Shown here: piece after piece, positions 23,300 through 34,574 of the stretch
Position numbering within the stretch: position 1 is the stretch's first letter
How the letters are laid out: every line of letters begins with the position of its first letter
NCBI RefSeq assembly: GCF_024763615.1
Contig: NC_077223.1
Span: 79,298,627 to 79,362,626 of the forward strand
Reading direction: 5' to 3'
Length of the DNA stretch: 64,000 nucleotides
Source: Phlebotomus papatasi
Taxonomy: Eukaryota; Arthropoda; Insecta; Diptera; Psychodidae
Program-made: the position numbers and the translations under genes
The notes under the pieces: model-generated
The model's input: only the letters and a program-made list of their open reading frames with translations
Told to the model about the DNA's origin: nothing
The model's database searches: none

Positions 23300-23910
23300 T
23301 CATATCTTGGTTTCCAATCCGAAATCTTTTATTGGTTATCCGGTGTACATTAAAGCCTTCTCCCTCTATCCACTACTGTCCAAGCAGGAGTCCCATGAAG
23401 GAAGCAAAAGTTTGTAGCCATCTCATCCTTGTGCTTCCGGATGGGAACATTTCCATCGTGGTTGAAAAGGAGGAATGATGGGAGGTGGTTCTGGGGCTTC
23501 AAGTGATGGGCTGTGGTAACTACGGATGACTCTTGTATGTACTAGGATCTCCTCAGTGGCTCTGAATAGGTCTATTGTCTTGATTGATTTACCAGGTTCA
23601 TGTTCCAAAATTCTTCAATTTCCTTCTTTCTATTCATGTTTTAATTTGGTGCACGAGGTCACTGTACCATAAAAATCTTCAAGAATACACAGACATCACA
23701 ACTTTCGGCAACTTCAAAAGAAAAATCAGCGAAAATGTTCCTCCAAAGCTGGCTTTGATTCCACTGGGAACAACTTCTATAGAAAAACACTGCACTTTCG
23801 CAATTTTGCAAAATTTTCCACGAAAATCCACCAACAACTATCCCAGAGAATTCCAACAAACACTTTTCACACTTTTTCCACCACTCAAATGACAAATTTT
23901 CATGAAAAAT
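23300..23910 (-). repeat. Right 611-bp arm of the long inverted repeat
   Basis: Reverse complement of 22127-22737, nearly identical. Transcription through both arms would give a long double-stranded RNA stem with a 562-nt loop. Confidence 0.9.
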
Positions 23911-24171
23911 AATCCCAAGCGAAATGCTGAGAGTAATCTGTCAGAAATTTTTTACAAAAATTAAGTCTAGTGTGGAGGCATTTTTTTTTTAAAAATTTTT
24001 TAAAAAAGTTTTTTTTTAAAAAAATTTTTAAAAAATTTTTTAAAGAATTTTTTTAAAAAATGCTCATAATGTGTAGACAGCTTAAGGATGGTCTTTTTAC
24101 CGATCAGACATGGTAGATCGGATCGGTAAAGACCATGCTTAAATTCTAGCTAGAAATAAAGAAAAGCTTAC

Positions 24172-24782
24172 GGTACGTTTGTATCAAGCGAGACTCGTAT
24201 TCATAATTGCGATGGACTAGCTAGCCAGAGCCCTTATCGTCCGAAAACCGAACGCTCTTAGCAATAACACCACGAGAATCTCTACACTACTGATAAATTA
24301 TTTGTCTCGAAGAGTACCATATCAAACTATACAAAATTGGAAAGAAATTTGATAATAAATAAATTGGAATAATAAATAAATAAATTTAATCCTCCAGTTG
24401 TCACTTATGCAGGCGCTTATATTTTACAAATTAATTCAATAAGCTATTGTGTACAAGATTCTAGCTAGATTAAATATTTCCATGTTTGTGTTAAAACGTT
24501 ACAATCTCTGGAGGCATTCTCTAAAAGTGCCCAGTTGAGATGGTAATATCATTGCATTTAAAATTGAAACAGTGGATATTCTTGGTAAAGGAAGCACGTT
24601 ATTTTCCAAATTCCTATAGGAAAAAGCGGAATAAATTAAATTTTCTCAGTCACTCTTCACTCGTCATGAAGAACGAATAGAGTGATATATAATTGGGATA
24701 TATTTTTGGTTTGGGTTTGCTAATTTCTCAGTGACTGACAGAAAATTTCAAGCTCTACCAGTGGGTAAAGAATTAAAATATT
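24172..24782. other. Unassigned stretch
   Basis: No element or gene recognised. Confidence 0.4.
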
Positions 24783-24784
24783 TA

Positions 24785-24962
24785 GGGGAAAGCACGCTAC
24801 CTTTGGACGACTCAAGCTTCCAACAACTAATTTTCGTTAATATGTACTTAATTAAGTTGATCCATATAGCTAGTCGAATATCTTAAATTTTAAGATCCAT
24901 GAGTTGAATTCATCAGGAATGTTGGAAAAAATTAAGTCGTCCGATAGTAGCGCGCTTTCCCC
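24785..24962. mobile_element. TAGGG-type MITE, 'GCACGCTACCTTTGGACGAC' family
   Basis: TA, GGGGAAAGCACGCTACC, and at the right AGTAGCGCGCTTTCCCC then TA (24963-24964). GGACGACT and AGTCGTCC are mirrored inside. 178 bp. Confidence 0.85.
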
Positions 24963-25091
24963 TACATTAGAAAATATGGAAAATTTAATTTTGTTTCCAT
25001 ATCACATAACATAAAGTTTCTGTATGAAGATAATCATACATAACTAATGCAAATTGTGTTGCTCGAAATGATTATTTACTGAAGATTGCTA

Positions 25092-26276
25092 GGGTAGACG
25101 TTGGTATTATAAAAACGCTCCTAATATCGATCAAGCGATGCTTGTAATATCGACGTCTCTTCCAATTGATGGATAAAAAAAATAATTTTTCTACATGAAC
25201 TTTAATTATTATATGATTATTTGATTATTTTATGTTTCACGATGCCAAATAAAAAAATTTCACAATTTTTTCGGTAATATTTGCACAAGAAAAGTGATTT
25301 TTAAAAATGTGTGCACAAAATTACAATAGTAGCCATTCCAAAAATTCACTTTGCTGTCATTTGTCTTAAGCAAATACAGTCAGTTTTGTCAGTGAATTGA
25401 AAAATTTGTGCACGTCTTATCGATGCAGTTAATATAGATATTGGAAACAAATTAAGGATTGAAGCTTACATGTGAAGATTTCATAGGTAAGTTCTGTTAG
25501 TTGAGCGCAATTAGAGATTTTCTGTGATCGATAATCTCAAATTCTGATGTATGGAATATCGATCAATTTTTTCTTCAGCAAAAATATGGTAAAAAAACCA
25601 AAAAAAAAACGCCTTTAATACCGGGATGGTGAAATGGCAAAAGCCCTTGAGGATGCCAGGAATGGACTTAGCATTAGAGAGGCAGCTCGGATATAAAGTG
25701 TACCGTACGGAACACTGTATGGGAAGTTGAAGGGAACCACTCCGTGTGAAAGACGTACCGGCGCTTCTGCAGTCCTTTCAAGAGAACACGAGGAATCGCT
25801 GGGAGCTTGGGTCATTTCACGGGCTAATTGTGGGTCACCCAATTACCAAGGATCAACTTCTCGACAGTGTGCAAGTGTTGTGCAGGAAGTTGAAAATTCC
25901 AAACTATTTTGTGGTGTATTAAATTATTTTGATTGCTTCCTTTAGAAATTAGAGGTAAGTATTTGAATTATCTATTTTTTTATTTTATCGGAAAATATAA
26001 AATACATGTTCACATTCCCTGATGATACGTGTAAAACCCATTTTTTCCTTGATGGATAATACAAGTGATGGATATATTTTCGTGTTTTAAACCACTCCAA
26101 AATAAATATATCAAGAATGTGAGTGGGCGAACTTGTAGGGGACATCTGCAAGATTGACTATAACAAGTTTTCACTTCAAAAATATGAACACATATATGGT
26201 TTTTTGTCTGTTAAAGTTGATCATTTCCTTAACCTCGATAATACCCACTCCTCCTCGATAATACCCACGTTTACCC
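25092..26276 (+). mobile_element. TAGGG-type element carrying a pogo-like transposase relic
   Basis: The left end is TA then GGGTAGACGTTGGTATTAT. The right end, inverted, is GGGTAAACGTGGGTATTAT, followed by TA (26277-26278). The right end repeats ATAATACCCAC twice (26240-26268). It is 1185 bp, longer than most TAGGG MITEs in the window, and the only one with recognisable coding sequence, the broken transposase N-terminus at 25586-25925. Its internal deletion has removed the DDE catalytic region. Confidence 0.7.
25586..25925 (+). pseudogene. Pogo-type transposase N-terminus (psq HTH plus CENP-B-like HTH), broken
   Basis: Starting at ATG 25586 (MVKKPKKKRL) the frame gives YRDGEMAKALEDARNGLSI, REAARI, SVPYGTLYGKLKG, the pattern of a Pipsqueak helix-turn-helix. 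Next comes LSREHEESLGAWVISRANCG, SPITKDQLLDSVQVLCRKLK, the pattern of the CENP-B/pogo second DNA-binding domain. Stops interrupt it at about 25616 (TAA) and 25694 (TAA). A one-base frameshift near 25840 is needed to continue into the last block. No catalytic DDE/D region follows. The ATG is preceded by TTCTTCAG, which could be an acceptor site, so an upstream exon may have existed. It is a dead DNA-binding part of a transposase, not a functional gene. Confidence 0.7.
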
Positions 26277-26278
26277 TA

Positions 26279-27515
26279 TATGAGAAAAAAATTTGTGAAT
26301 ATTTACTAGAATAGTAATAATCTGAAATAGTTTTTTTACATCCACATTAGTTGCAGAAAAAAGCAATGATTTATAATAGAATCATAAGTTAGTTAATCAT
26401 CCTAAAATTCATGGAATCTGGAAAGATTATAGCCTGGCAGATACACTTAGATATCATGGGATGGAATAAAAGAATATTATACTATGTTTTGATCTAAGAT
26501 GGGTGAAAGATATATTATCTCGTCATTAATTAAACATTGAAAGCAGCACAGGAACCCTATAGAGTCTCTCTTATATCGTCATAATAATTTGAAGACTGCT
26601 AAAATTTCATTTATTACCATTTTCTTTTCGTGTGCCTCCATAAACAACGCGAATATTCCCAGATACTCTGACAAAAAGCTTCCCATCTAACTCGTCGTGC
26701 CAACGATGAAACGATATACGAGGGCAGGTTGTTAAATTAATGGAATTCCCTTGTGATATCCCACCATGGGGAGTACTTTGTGCCAAATATTTTGGAAAGA
26801 GAAAGAGTCATGATCTCCCTGGCTGCCCCGCAAGGAGTTGCAAAAGGTGAAATACCAAAGTCATCCAATGGTCGAGCGAGAGGACCTGCCTGCTGGACAC
26901 TGGTTTAACCGTAGGGAGCAATTATCCGGTGGAATGGGGCTAAAACGCTGAACTCTGACTCGTGCCAGCGTCCAAGAGGGAAAATTGTAAATTGAAAGCA
27001 ATAGAAATGGCCCAGAGGCATTTTCACTTATTGTGCATGAATGGGAAATTAAGTAGATTTCCTGCATTAGGGGATTATACTATTTTTAGGCACAGTCCCC
27101 ACTCATATGTGATGGAGTGTGGCAGTTATTTACCAAACACAAATTATTTCATGTCCATGGGTAAAGTTGTTTTACGTTGTCAGAGAAAAGAATGAAATTC
27201 CAAGCTTGATGTAATTTACTTAAGAATGAACTTTAAGAGTATTGTACATTTAAGAGGGTTTGATAAAAAAGTTTTAAAATGTGATAAGCAAGAAAATTTA
27301 TCTAATCAAATGCTTTGATGAATAAATGCATTTCTATTTTTTATTATTAATTTTTTTAATTTAATTTTCCAAATTTAAAAACTAATTTTTGAAAACTCTA
27401 ACTTTGTTATATAGTTCATTCTGGTGTTTGGAGTGTGAGTTCTATTTATATTTTTCTCTTTAGAATTGCTAATTTATTGATGTACTAAAATAATAATAAT
27501 CAATACAATAATAGG
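26279..27515. other. Unassigned stretch, locally less AT-rich
   Basis: From about 26640 to 27130 the composition is more balanced than elsewhere, with short frames on both strands but no recognisable domains. It may be single-copy DNA. Confidence 0.35.
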
Positions 27516-27578
27516 GAAATCCGGAAGTCGTCGTGAAGAGATAATCACTCAGGGAAACACATCAATTATCTCCAGAGC

Positions 27579-27607
27579 TTTCGGCTCGGTCTCCAAGTCT
27601 TCATCAG
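27579..27607 (-). ncRNA. Hammerhead-like core, minus-strand copy
   Basis: On the minus strand CTGATGA (27607-27601), a stem region containing AGAC..GAGCC, then GAAA (27582-27579). It mirrors the plus-strand copy at 27702-27730. The GGCT side of the stem has changed here to GACT, weakening helix II. Activity is untested. Confidence 0.3.
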
Positions 27608-27701
27608 TGGTCACGTCTTGCAATTTTTTCGCTGAGACTAGTTCAGTCTTTTTTCTCGTTCAGACTCGTTCAGTCAAAAAAAAAATTGCAAGACTTGACC
27701 A

Positions 27702-27730
27702 CTGATGAAGGCTTGGAGACCGAGCCGAAA
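27702..27730 (+). ncRNA. Hammerhead-like core, plus-strand copy
   Basis: CTGATGA (27702-27708), one unpaired A, the stem-loop GGCTTGGAGACCGAGCC with a GGCT/AGCC stem, then GAAA (27727-27730). Helix III would have to be minimal (GAAAGGTTTGGA), and the usual UH cleavage dinucleotide is not clear, so this copy may be inactive. Confidence 0.35.
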
Positions 27731-27793
27731 GGTTTGGAGATAGTTGATGTGTTTCGCTGAGTGATTGTCTCTTCCCGACGACTTCCGGATTTC

Positions 27794-29223
27794 TTTATTA
27801 TTGATTGCAATAAACGTCGGATTATTCCCAATACTTTCTCAAAATGTTGCAAATTCTTTATGCTTAACAATGAAAGATTTTTTTCAAAATGTAAAACTCG
27901 ATATCTTCTCTATTGCACCACTAAATCATTTCCTACTGGAATAATATTTCTCATTCTTTACGAAAGGGATGGTACTGAGGGTTCATTTTCAAGAAAAAAC
28001 AACAAATAATTAAATTTTTTTTACCCAATTTTAATTATCCTCAAGAGTGTTTCGACGAGAAATTGGACCGACCAGAGAATCCGAAAAGCCTTTTAAATCT
28101 TATTGAATTACGAGTGGAGATTTATATGAGCTGAGAATGTTTCAAAAGTAAAGTATCCTTGAATCACCCTCAGATGAAATGTCTCTCCCCCCCCACCTTT
28201 TGATTCTTCGTCTCTATAGTCCACTTTTTAGCTTTTGAGCAGTATTCTCTGGTTCCATGTATACAAACGGCTGAATTCTAGAAAGGATTTTTATTCATCC
28301 TATTTTGTGGGATGGGACAAAAGGAGGTATTTTCAGGCTATTTTTATGATAAAGTGGCTACGGATAGAAAAGGTGTTTCCAGTCAAGAGTCATTTCATAT
28401 ATCTTATTGATGATTGTGAACCCCATTTTTTGTGAGCCATTTCTTGTAACAAGAATGTGGGACTTGAGTGAAGAGCCAAAGAATTTCTATACTAAAATAA
28501 AGGAATTGCTGTCTTCTGGTCAAGAGGTTGAATGTTTCTTTGCAAATTCCAACCAAATTAGTTTCTCAAAAGGTTTATTGAAAGCTTTATTTCTTTATCT
28601 CTAGATTGCCTTTGGCCGAAAAGTAAGAAAGTCTGTTTGTGGGATTTTTCAATTTTATGAGATTCTCTTTAGGATTTGATTTTGTAAAAGCCTTTTTTAT
28701 ATATAAATCGTTGTGAATAAATAATTCTCAAGATTTTGATTCGAAGCTAGTGCTATTTCTTCTCAGATTGAATTAGAATACTAAAACAAACATTTTAATT
28801 TATAAAATCGTTTTTTTTTTTAAGTAGATTGAATCAATATTAAGTAAACGATAAATTACGATATGAGTTACTGAGAGTTAAGAAGAAAGCAACTTTTAGA
28901 TAGTTCTAGGAAATAAATTCTCAATGGGTCAAGCTTTTACTGCTCGAACTCCACAGAGAGAGAGAGCAGTATTTATAATCCTTCGATTTTTTCACTTGCC
29001 AAAATTTTCACCATCCACCCTCCGGAGACCACTTTTCTCAACAAATCTGTGCGTTTTAAGACGATTTCTGAGAAATGGTGTTATGCTGTTTGTCCGTTTG
29101 CCCATCTTTCCGCCCGGCCATCAACAGCTCTAAAACCCAAACGGTTACCATTAATATGATTCTCAGTTTCTTCTCAGACCTTCCATTCCCATCTAAAATC
29201 ATGTTTTTTGGGATTGAAAACAC
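27794..29223. other. Unassigned stretch
   Basis: No gene or element supported. Several 60-80 codon frames lack recognisable content. Confidence 0.4.
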
Positions 29224-29477
29224 CACTGTGAGAGAAATCCGAAAAAGTTAAAATAACATTCCGGAAATGTTTATTTCACCCTGCAGTATTGATCCGAAAT
29301 CGGTGTAAATATTATGCTTTTTAGGTGTATTAGGAGTTAAAGTTACCCTTTTTCATGTTAATTTTACCCTTAAAAAGGTGTAAAATTAACATTAAAAAAT
29401 GTACATACATTTTTACACCTAAAAAGTATTAAAGTTATGTGGAAAAAAAGTTAATCGCAACACCGTTTTTTCTCAGT
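29224..29477. mobile_element. MITE-like inverted repeat, 'CACTGTGAGAGAAA' ends
   Basis: CACTGTGAGAGAAATCCG at the left is answered by CGTTTTTTCTCAGTG at the right. Inside, CTTTTTAGGTGTA and TACACCTAAAAAG mirror each other. No clear flanking duplication. Confidence 0.5.
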
Positions 29478-29569
29478 GACGTCATGAGATTTTTTAAATT
29501 TTTGGTTATGTCTCAAAACTTTCCGTACGAAAATACAGTTTGATCATTCCTAACGGGTTTCAAGATCAA

Positions 29570-29810
29570 AGGTTAAAAAGGCTCTAGAGAGCACATTTAT
29601 TAACCGAATGATATCATGTTTGCGCTCGTTGAAAGGTCTTGGAATTTATGACATGACTGAACTGGTTCTAATCGGTTATGAACCGGTAATAAACCATTTC
29701 ATAGTCGATAAGAAATTTTTATCAGAAAATCAATTGTATTATTCCTTAGCAATTTTGGACGAGCTTTTGAGTGATTTGTTCAGTAAATCGGATGTGAACT
29801 GTTAAACGGT
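29570..29810 (+). repeat. Dispersed repeat with a short conserved reading frame, copy 1
   Basis: GGTTAAAAAGGCTC...AAAGGTCTTGGAATTTATGAC...GGTTCTAATCGGTTATGAACCGGTAAT matches 52050-52290 in reverse. Both copies keep a frame reading SLK..LGI.D..E.VLIGY.PVI....DK. The frame here is 65 codons (29608-29805). It could be a decayed coding segment of an unidentified repeat. Confidence 0.55.
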
Positions 29811-30290
29811 AAATTATGCGAAAGTAATTTTTAGGTATAGCGTCTATATAAGTCACGCAAAACCTGGGACGTTTTTCTACCCCTTCTTACTCAAAATTAT
29901 TTTGTTAAATTAAAAAAAGTTATGCAAAATGAAAATGAAAACACTTTAATTTCCTAATGCTATTTTTTTATTTTAATTTTAAATTTTAATAATACTTAAC
30001 TGTTGAGCGTGATTATGATTTAGTACAAATAATAGAAAACTTAGTTTTTTTTAGGTCTCTAAACACCTTTGAGCGATGTCAAGTTATTGAGTTGCAGGCG
30101 TTGTAGGTATTGAAGATTGAAAGTCGATATTTCAGTATCGGTTTACCTCTATAGATAAAATAGACAAAATCTATTAATTTCATATACTGCTTTATCCGCT
30201 TTATCTTTGAGTTTGAACAAGAAAAAGTCTGAAGAATAATTGATATTGATATACTAATTAAAATGATTTTTAATTAACTTATAAATTAAC
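29811..30290. other. Unassigned stretch
   Basis: AT-rich. Nothing supported. Confidence 0.4.
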
Positions 30291-30292
30291 TA

Positions 30293-30972
30293 CACTTAGA
30301 AAAGTTTAGACGTGATTACTAATGAAAATTAGTTGTTCGGGCGATTATTATCAAATCTATTTAAAATAGTTCTTATATTCTTAAAACATTATACTCATAA
30401 TAAATTTATTAGTAGTGAGAATATAAGACAATATTTACGTGGATAAGTTGCGGCAATTATTTCATAATGCTTTCATACAATTATATTTGCTTGTGTTAAT
30501 TAAATGAAATCATTATCCCAACTAATATTGGTCACTAATTCCTTTTAGTTCTCACAACCAATGTAAATAGATGGGCCTATATTTTCATAAAGTTATGACT
30601 ACTTTTCCAATAGTAAAGAGTGGTTTTTATTTTAGTAATGCGTTGAAGCTCTTTCGAATTTTAAGCAACTAATAAGAAATATGCATCACAATGAATGCTA
30701 TATAGTAACCACAACTAATATGATATAGTTATTACAGCCAATAAGATGGGTATCAACCCCATTTATTTAGTAATTGGAACTAATATGTTATAGTACCCAT
30801 TACTATTTTGATTTAGTTGTGATAACTAAATGAAAAGGATACTTTAACTAACTGTGGTCAACTATTTCATTTAGTTACCCAACCTAAATATATAGTTGGG
30901 TCTATATTTACTATATTTTATAGTTCTAATAACTGCATATGAGCTTGTACGAACTAATTTTTTCTAAGAGTG
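30293..30972. mobile_element. TACAC-type element, 'CACTTAGAAAA' ends
   Basis: TA then CACTTAGAAAAGTTTA at the left, and TTTTTTCTAAGAGTG then TA at the right (30973-30974). The interior is rich in AACTAAAT and ATTTAGTT words on both strands. No coding content. Same end type as 45972-49706. Confidence 0.7.
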
Positions 30973-31004
30973 TAGATCCATATGGTTATATATTACGAGT
31001 TATA

Positions 31005-31965
31005 GGGTATAGGTTCATAATTTTGTCCAGTCTGTTTATAAGCATCGATGTTCTAAGTTTGAAATTTAAAAATGAATTGATCTGTAGAGGTGAATTTGAC
31101 TCAAATGTTGGACACCTTGGTTATTAATTTGGACAACTTGGCTGTAAATTGGGACAGCTAATCCGCCTCAACCGGATGCCCATTGTTCTTCATTTCATGA
31201 ACCAATATAACCTAGTCCTCTTCCTGTTTATATAAGGGAACCGTAGAATGTCACAAGAATCCCGGAAACTTTCCATATCATTCATTAAAGTGAGTTGACT
31301 TCGGCACTCCAAGTACGTGCGGATTCGCTCATTCCCTGGCCTTTCCGGGAGTCTTTCTAGGTTTTTTCGCTACATCCCTTTCGTAGATATGATGCTCCTT
31401 TGTTTCTCCAGGCATTTGTCCAACCTAGTCATCACAAAAGCTAAAACTTCACGAAATTAAATGAGAAAATCACCTGTCCAAAATAAGGAGTATCACCCGT
31501 ATCGCCTCACTGGTGAATGTCGGAGAAAATTGTCCATTTTTCACACGGAAAACATAACTTACAAGGTAAATCTCTCTTCACGTTAAATGTACAAATCACC
31601 ATTAACGTGAATCAACACAATATTCAATGAATATTTAATAATATCACTCAAAAAAAGAAAAGAAACATTTTTAGTACTTCACCACAGCTAAATAAGACTG
31701 AAGTAAACACAAAGTTCTGTCATATTTCTCGTAAGCTATTGCTCACACTGAACTTTCAACAAAGCAATTTTAACTCAAATCATATTCAAAAATTAACGTA
31801 TTTAGTGTTAAAATCTTTCAAAAAGAACAAATATTTAGATAGAATTCATTATTCATCAAATATTGGATTAAAAATCCATAATTTTAATCAATTTATTTCC
31901 AGTGTCCAATTTTATCCTCAAAGTGTCCGAAATAAGAAACTGGACAAAATTATAAGCCTTTCCCC
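31005..31965. mobile_element. TAGGG-type element, 'AATTTTGTCCAG' family, 961 bp
   Basis: TA then GGGTATAGGTTCATAATTTTGTCCAG, and at the right CTGGACAAAATTATAAGCC..TTTCCCC then TA (31966-31967). Words such as TTGGACA repeat beneath the left end (31106-31155). Frames inside are short and unrecognised. Confidence 0.75.
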
Positions 31966-31967
31966 TA

Positions 31968-34065
31968 TGGTTTGAAACACGTAAAGTGCTTTTTACAAAT
32001 AAAAGATTTTTCCTTAAAATAGAGATATAGCATTAATAATATTTTTCATTTTATTAGTAAATTAGAAATTTTATACAGAATACTAACTACTGAACAAAAC
32101 GTTTGAGTCCAGTCCAGTTTCATTTTGATCTATTCAATACCTTCCAATTGTGCTACTTTGTAAATTAGTTACAAACCCCTTGACACAGATTCACAGCAAT
32201 ATCAATGAATGGAACAATGAACTTGTCGAGTTGGTCGAATCTCTTAACATTGTATCCTGAAAGGTTTTTCTATGTTCCTCTTTAACGTTTTATTGTTCAA
32301 CCTGGTGCAATTTTGTATTCTCTTCCGAAGAAAGATAAAAGGAATTACAGAGAAAATCTGTAATGTAAGTTAATGTCCTATTAATTGGTTTACAAAGGCA
32401 CTCAAGCGTTAATGAAAAAACGAATCTCAGGAATAAAATTGCTTCTGGGTGGGTGTCCTTTTGATTGGCACGTTTTTCCAGTATGTTATTCTACGGCGAA
32501 CATGAATTCTTTTCCAAGTGATTCCATTGAGTCTAAACAGAATTCGAGAGGAATGACTAGTTGCAATAATCTAATGCTTTAAATTAAAAAAATCTTCCAC
32601 AGGGGAAAATTGCTTCGGTTTGAATTTAATTTGTTCCTGTCCCATATTTTTTTCCAATCTTCTCTTTTTTTTAATTATCTCGCACAAGGTTGGAATTGTT
32701 GGGGTGGATTCATCAAATTAACCCACGTTTCCTGATCGTATCAAATTATATAAAAGAAATGGATATTTTTTACTATATAGGAATTCAGATGTAAGATGAG
32801 ATAGACATAAATTCAATACAAATGTAAATAAATAACAAGGATTGTTTAAGATTTCCAACCAAGTTTTCTCCATTTCATTTCCTCCTCCGCCCATGAACCT
32901 TAAACGTGTGGAAAAATTTTCGCGTAGAGAAAGAGAAAAAGTTTCATTAGAATATTGCCTGCTATGCTGAGTATTTATGTATGGTTCTTTGCCACCATTT
33001 ACCACGCTTTTGCCAAATGTAGGCATAAATATTAAAAGGCATTACAACTTTTCGCCGCATTTGCACGAGCACGAGGTGTGAATTTTATATCCATCCAATG
33101 ATTTTCATTAAAGAACTTTCAAACATATGGGTTCGGCTGTATTATCAGCTACTAAATAAGACCATTTATCAGGTTCACTGACCCAGTTTTTGGTCATTTT
33201 TGACCCTTTTGTACTGGCTCTTATTTGTTGAATTGACCCGACATTCAGACACTTTATAAATCAATTTTTATTGCAAACCACTCTCATGAATCAAGTAATT
33301 CTTTTGGCTCAGCGCCAGTTCACAGTCAAATGTAACAAGAGATCAAAAACTGAATAAAAATTCATCTTGTGAATATGCAGTGTTATAAATTTGGATAAGT
33401 ACACAATTTAAGAAAAAAATCACAAAAAAAGGTTTTTACGAGGTGCGACATATTATGGGTGTGCCCGGTGTGCCCCAGTAAAATTTTATAACATAAATTT
33501 CTACAACGTGTTATGTTTTTTTCTTGGGTAGATTTTATGAGTTTAAAAGTTTAACACATACAAAGTTTACGTATGTGTGAGGTAACGAGAAATAAAAAGA
33601 AACTTTATGATACTTACTAATTATTTAAAATATTTAAATTTTCTAAAAATATTACATACGAAAATTTATAAATATTTTAGCACATGTGTGTCCTAAATGG
33701 AATTGTAATTCTTCCATTAAATTGCAAATATGATTAAGAGAGAGGGAATATGATGAACTGGAGTTTAAACAGAAATATGGCAAATAAATGTAATTTATGT
33801 TGCATTTCTATGAAATTTTCGCATAATTGGAAAAGGATTTCAGTTATTCGTAAACTACATAAAGGTATGTTAAATATTAACTATATAAAAAAGACGAAAT
33901 GAAATACATGAAGCAGAAGCAATTTTCAATGATTAATATTCTTTATTTGAAGAATTTAATTGAGTTTAATTGCATATGGTTGGGCCAACATTTTTAGAGC
34001 AGGAAAGAAAATATCATCCTCATGCGAAATGTGAAAAATAAAATTAGACATGCAAAGAAAGGTTG
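31968..34065. other. Unassigned stretch
   Basis: No gene supported. The 102-codon minus-strand frame at 32718-33026 has no recognisable domain, and its region is AT-rich. Confidence 0.4.
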
Positions 34066-34574
34066 TAGGGGAGATCGGGGATGTTTGTGATAATAATATA
34101 ATGATAATAATGGTGGCAAAAATTACTTAGAGGAATTTAGGCCTTGCCACAAGAGGAGTCCAGGACATCCATTATTATCATTATTTCTTATGGGATCGAG
34201 AATCTTCGTTTTTTTCTAGTAATTTTTTTTTTGAAACTTTGTCTTTGGAAATCTTGTCATTTTGCACAAGTATAGAGCGTGTGGCCTATTCGACACATGT
34301 CAACCCAGTCGACGGCCGTAACCCACCAATCCTAATCATTCATTTCTTTGACACGCCCAAACCCTACCATCGTTATGGGTGCTGAAAGGTTGCTTTGGGG
34401 CTTTTATTGTTAGATAAATGTACTCAGTTTTCAGTGAGTGAGCATCAGGCGCCGTGGACGGTTCACTCTCATGAAGTGAAAAATGGGTGGCACCTTCAGT
34501 TCTCCAATTTCCCTCTAAGTTTGTATTTTTCTATTTAGGTGAGCCCCATCTGGGCTTACAAAAGTATATTTTAT

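Larger units (their letters stand above)
21842..24081. mobile_element. Long-armed foldback element inserted at TTAA
   Basis: The 16-bp terminal repeats GCTGTCTACACATTAT (21843-21858) and ATAATGTGTAGACAGC (24066-24081) are flanked by TTAA on both sides. AT-rich runs of TTTTTTAAAAAA follow inside both ends. The core is a 611-bp inverted repeat (22127-22737 against 23300-23910) around a 562-bp spacer. The TTAA duplication is as in piggyBac-type transposition, but the terminus lacks the usual CCC, so superfamily assignment is uncertain. Confidence 0.8.
21821..24171. mobile_element. Small hairpin MITE ('GGATGGTCTTT' family), split by the long-armed hairpin element
   Basis: The left piece, GTAAGCTTTTCTAGAACTTAA (21821-21841), and the right piece, 24082-24171, ending AAAAGCTTAC, join into one hairpin around a single TTAA. 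The inner words GGTCTTTTTACCGATC and GATCGGTAAAGACC mirror each other. Related copies are at 6905-7015 and 11040-11125. Confidence 0.7.
27516..27793. repeat. Perfectly symmetric inverted pair of hammerhead-like repeat ends
   Basis: The arms 27516-27629 and 27680-27793 pair at coordinates summing to 55309. Each carries GACCACTGATGAAG, a GGCT/AGCC stem, and CCGAAA. The outer ends read GAAATCCGG and CCGGATTTC. The layout resembles two ends of a Penelope-like element inserted head to head. Confidence 0.65.
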
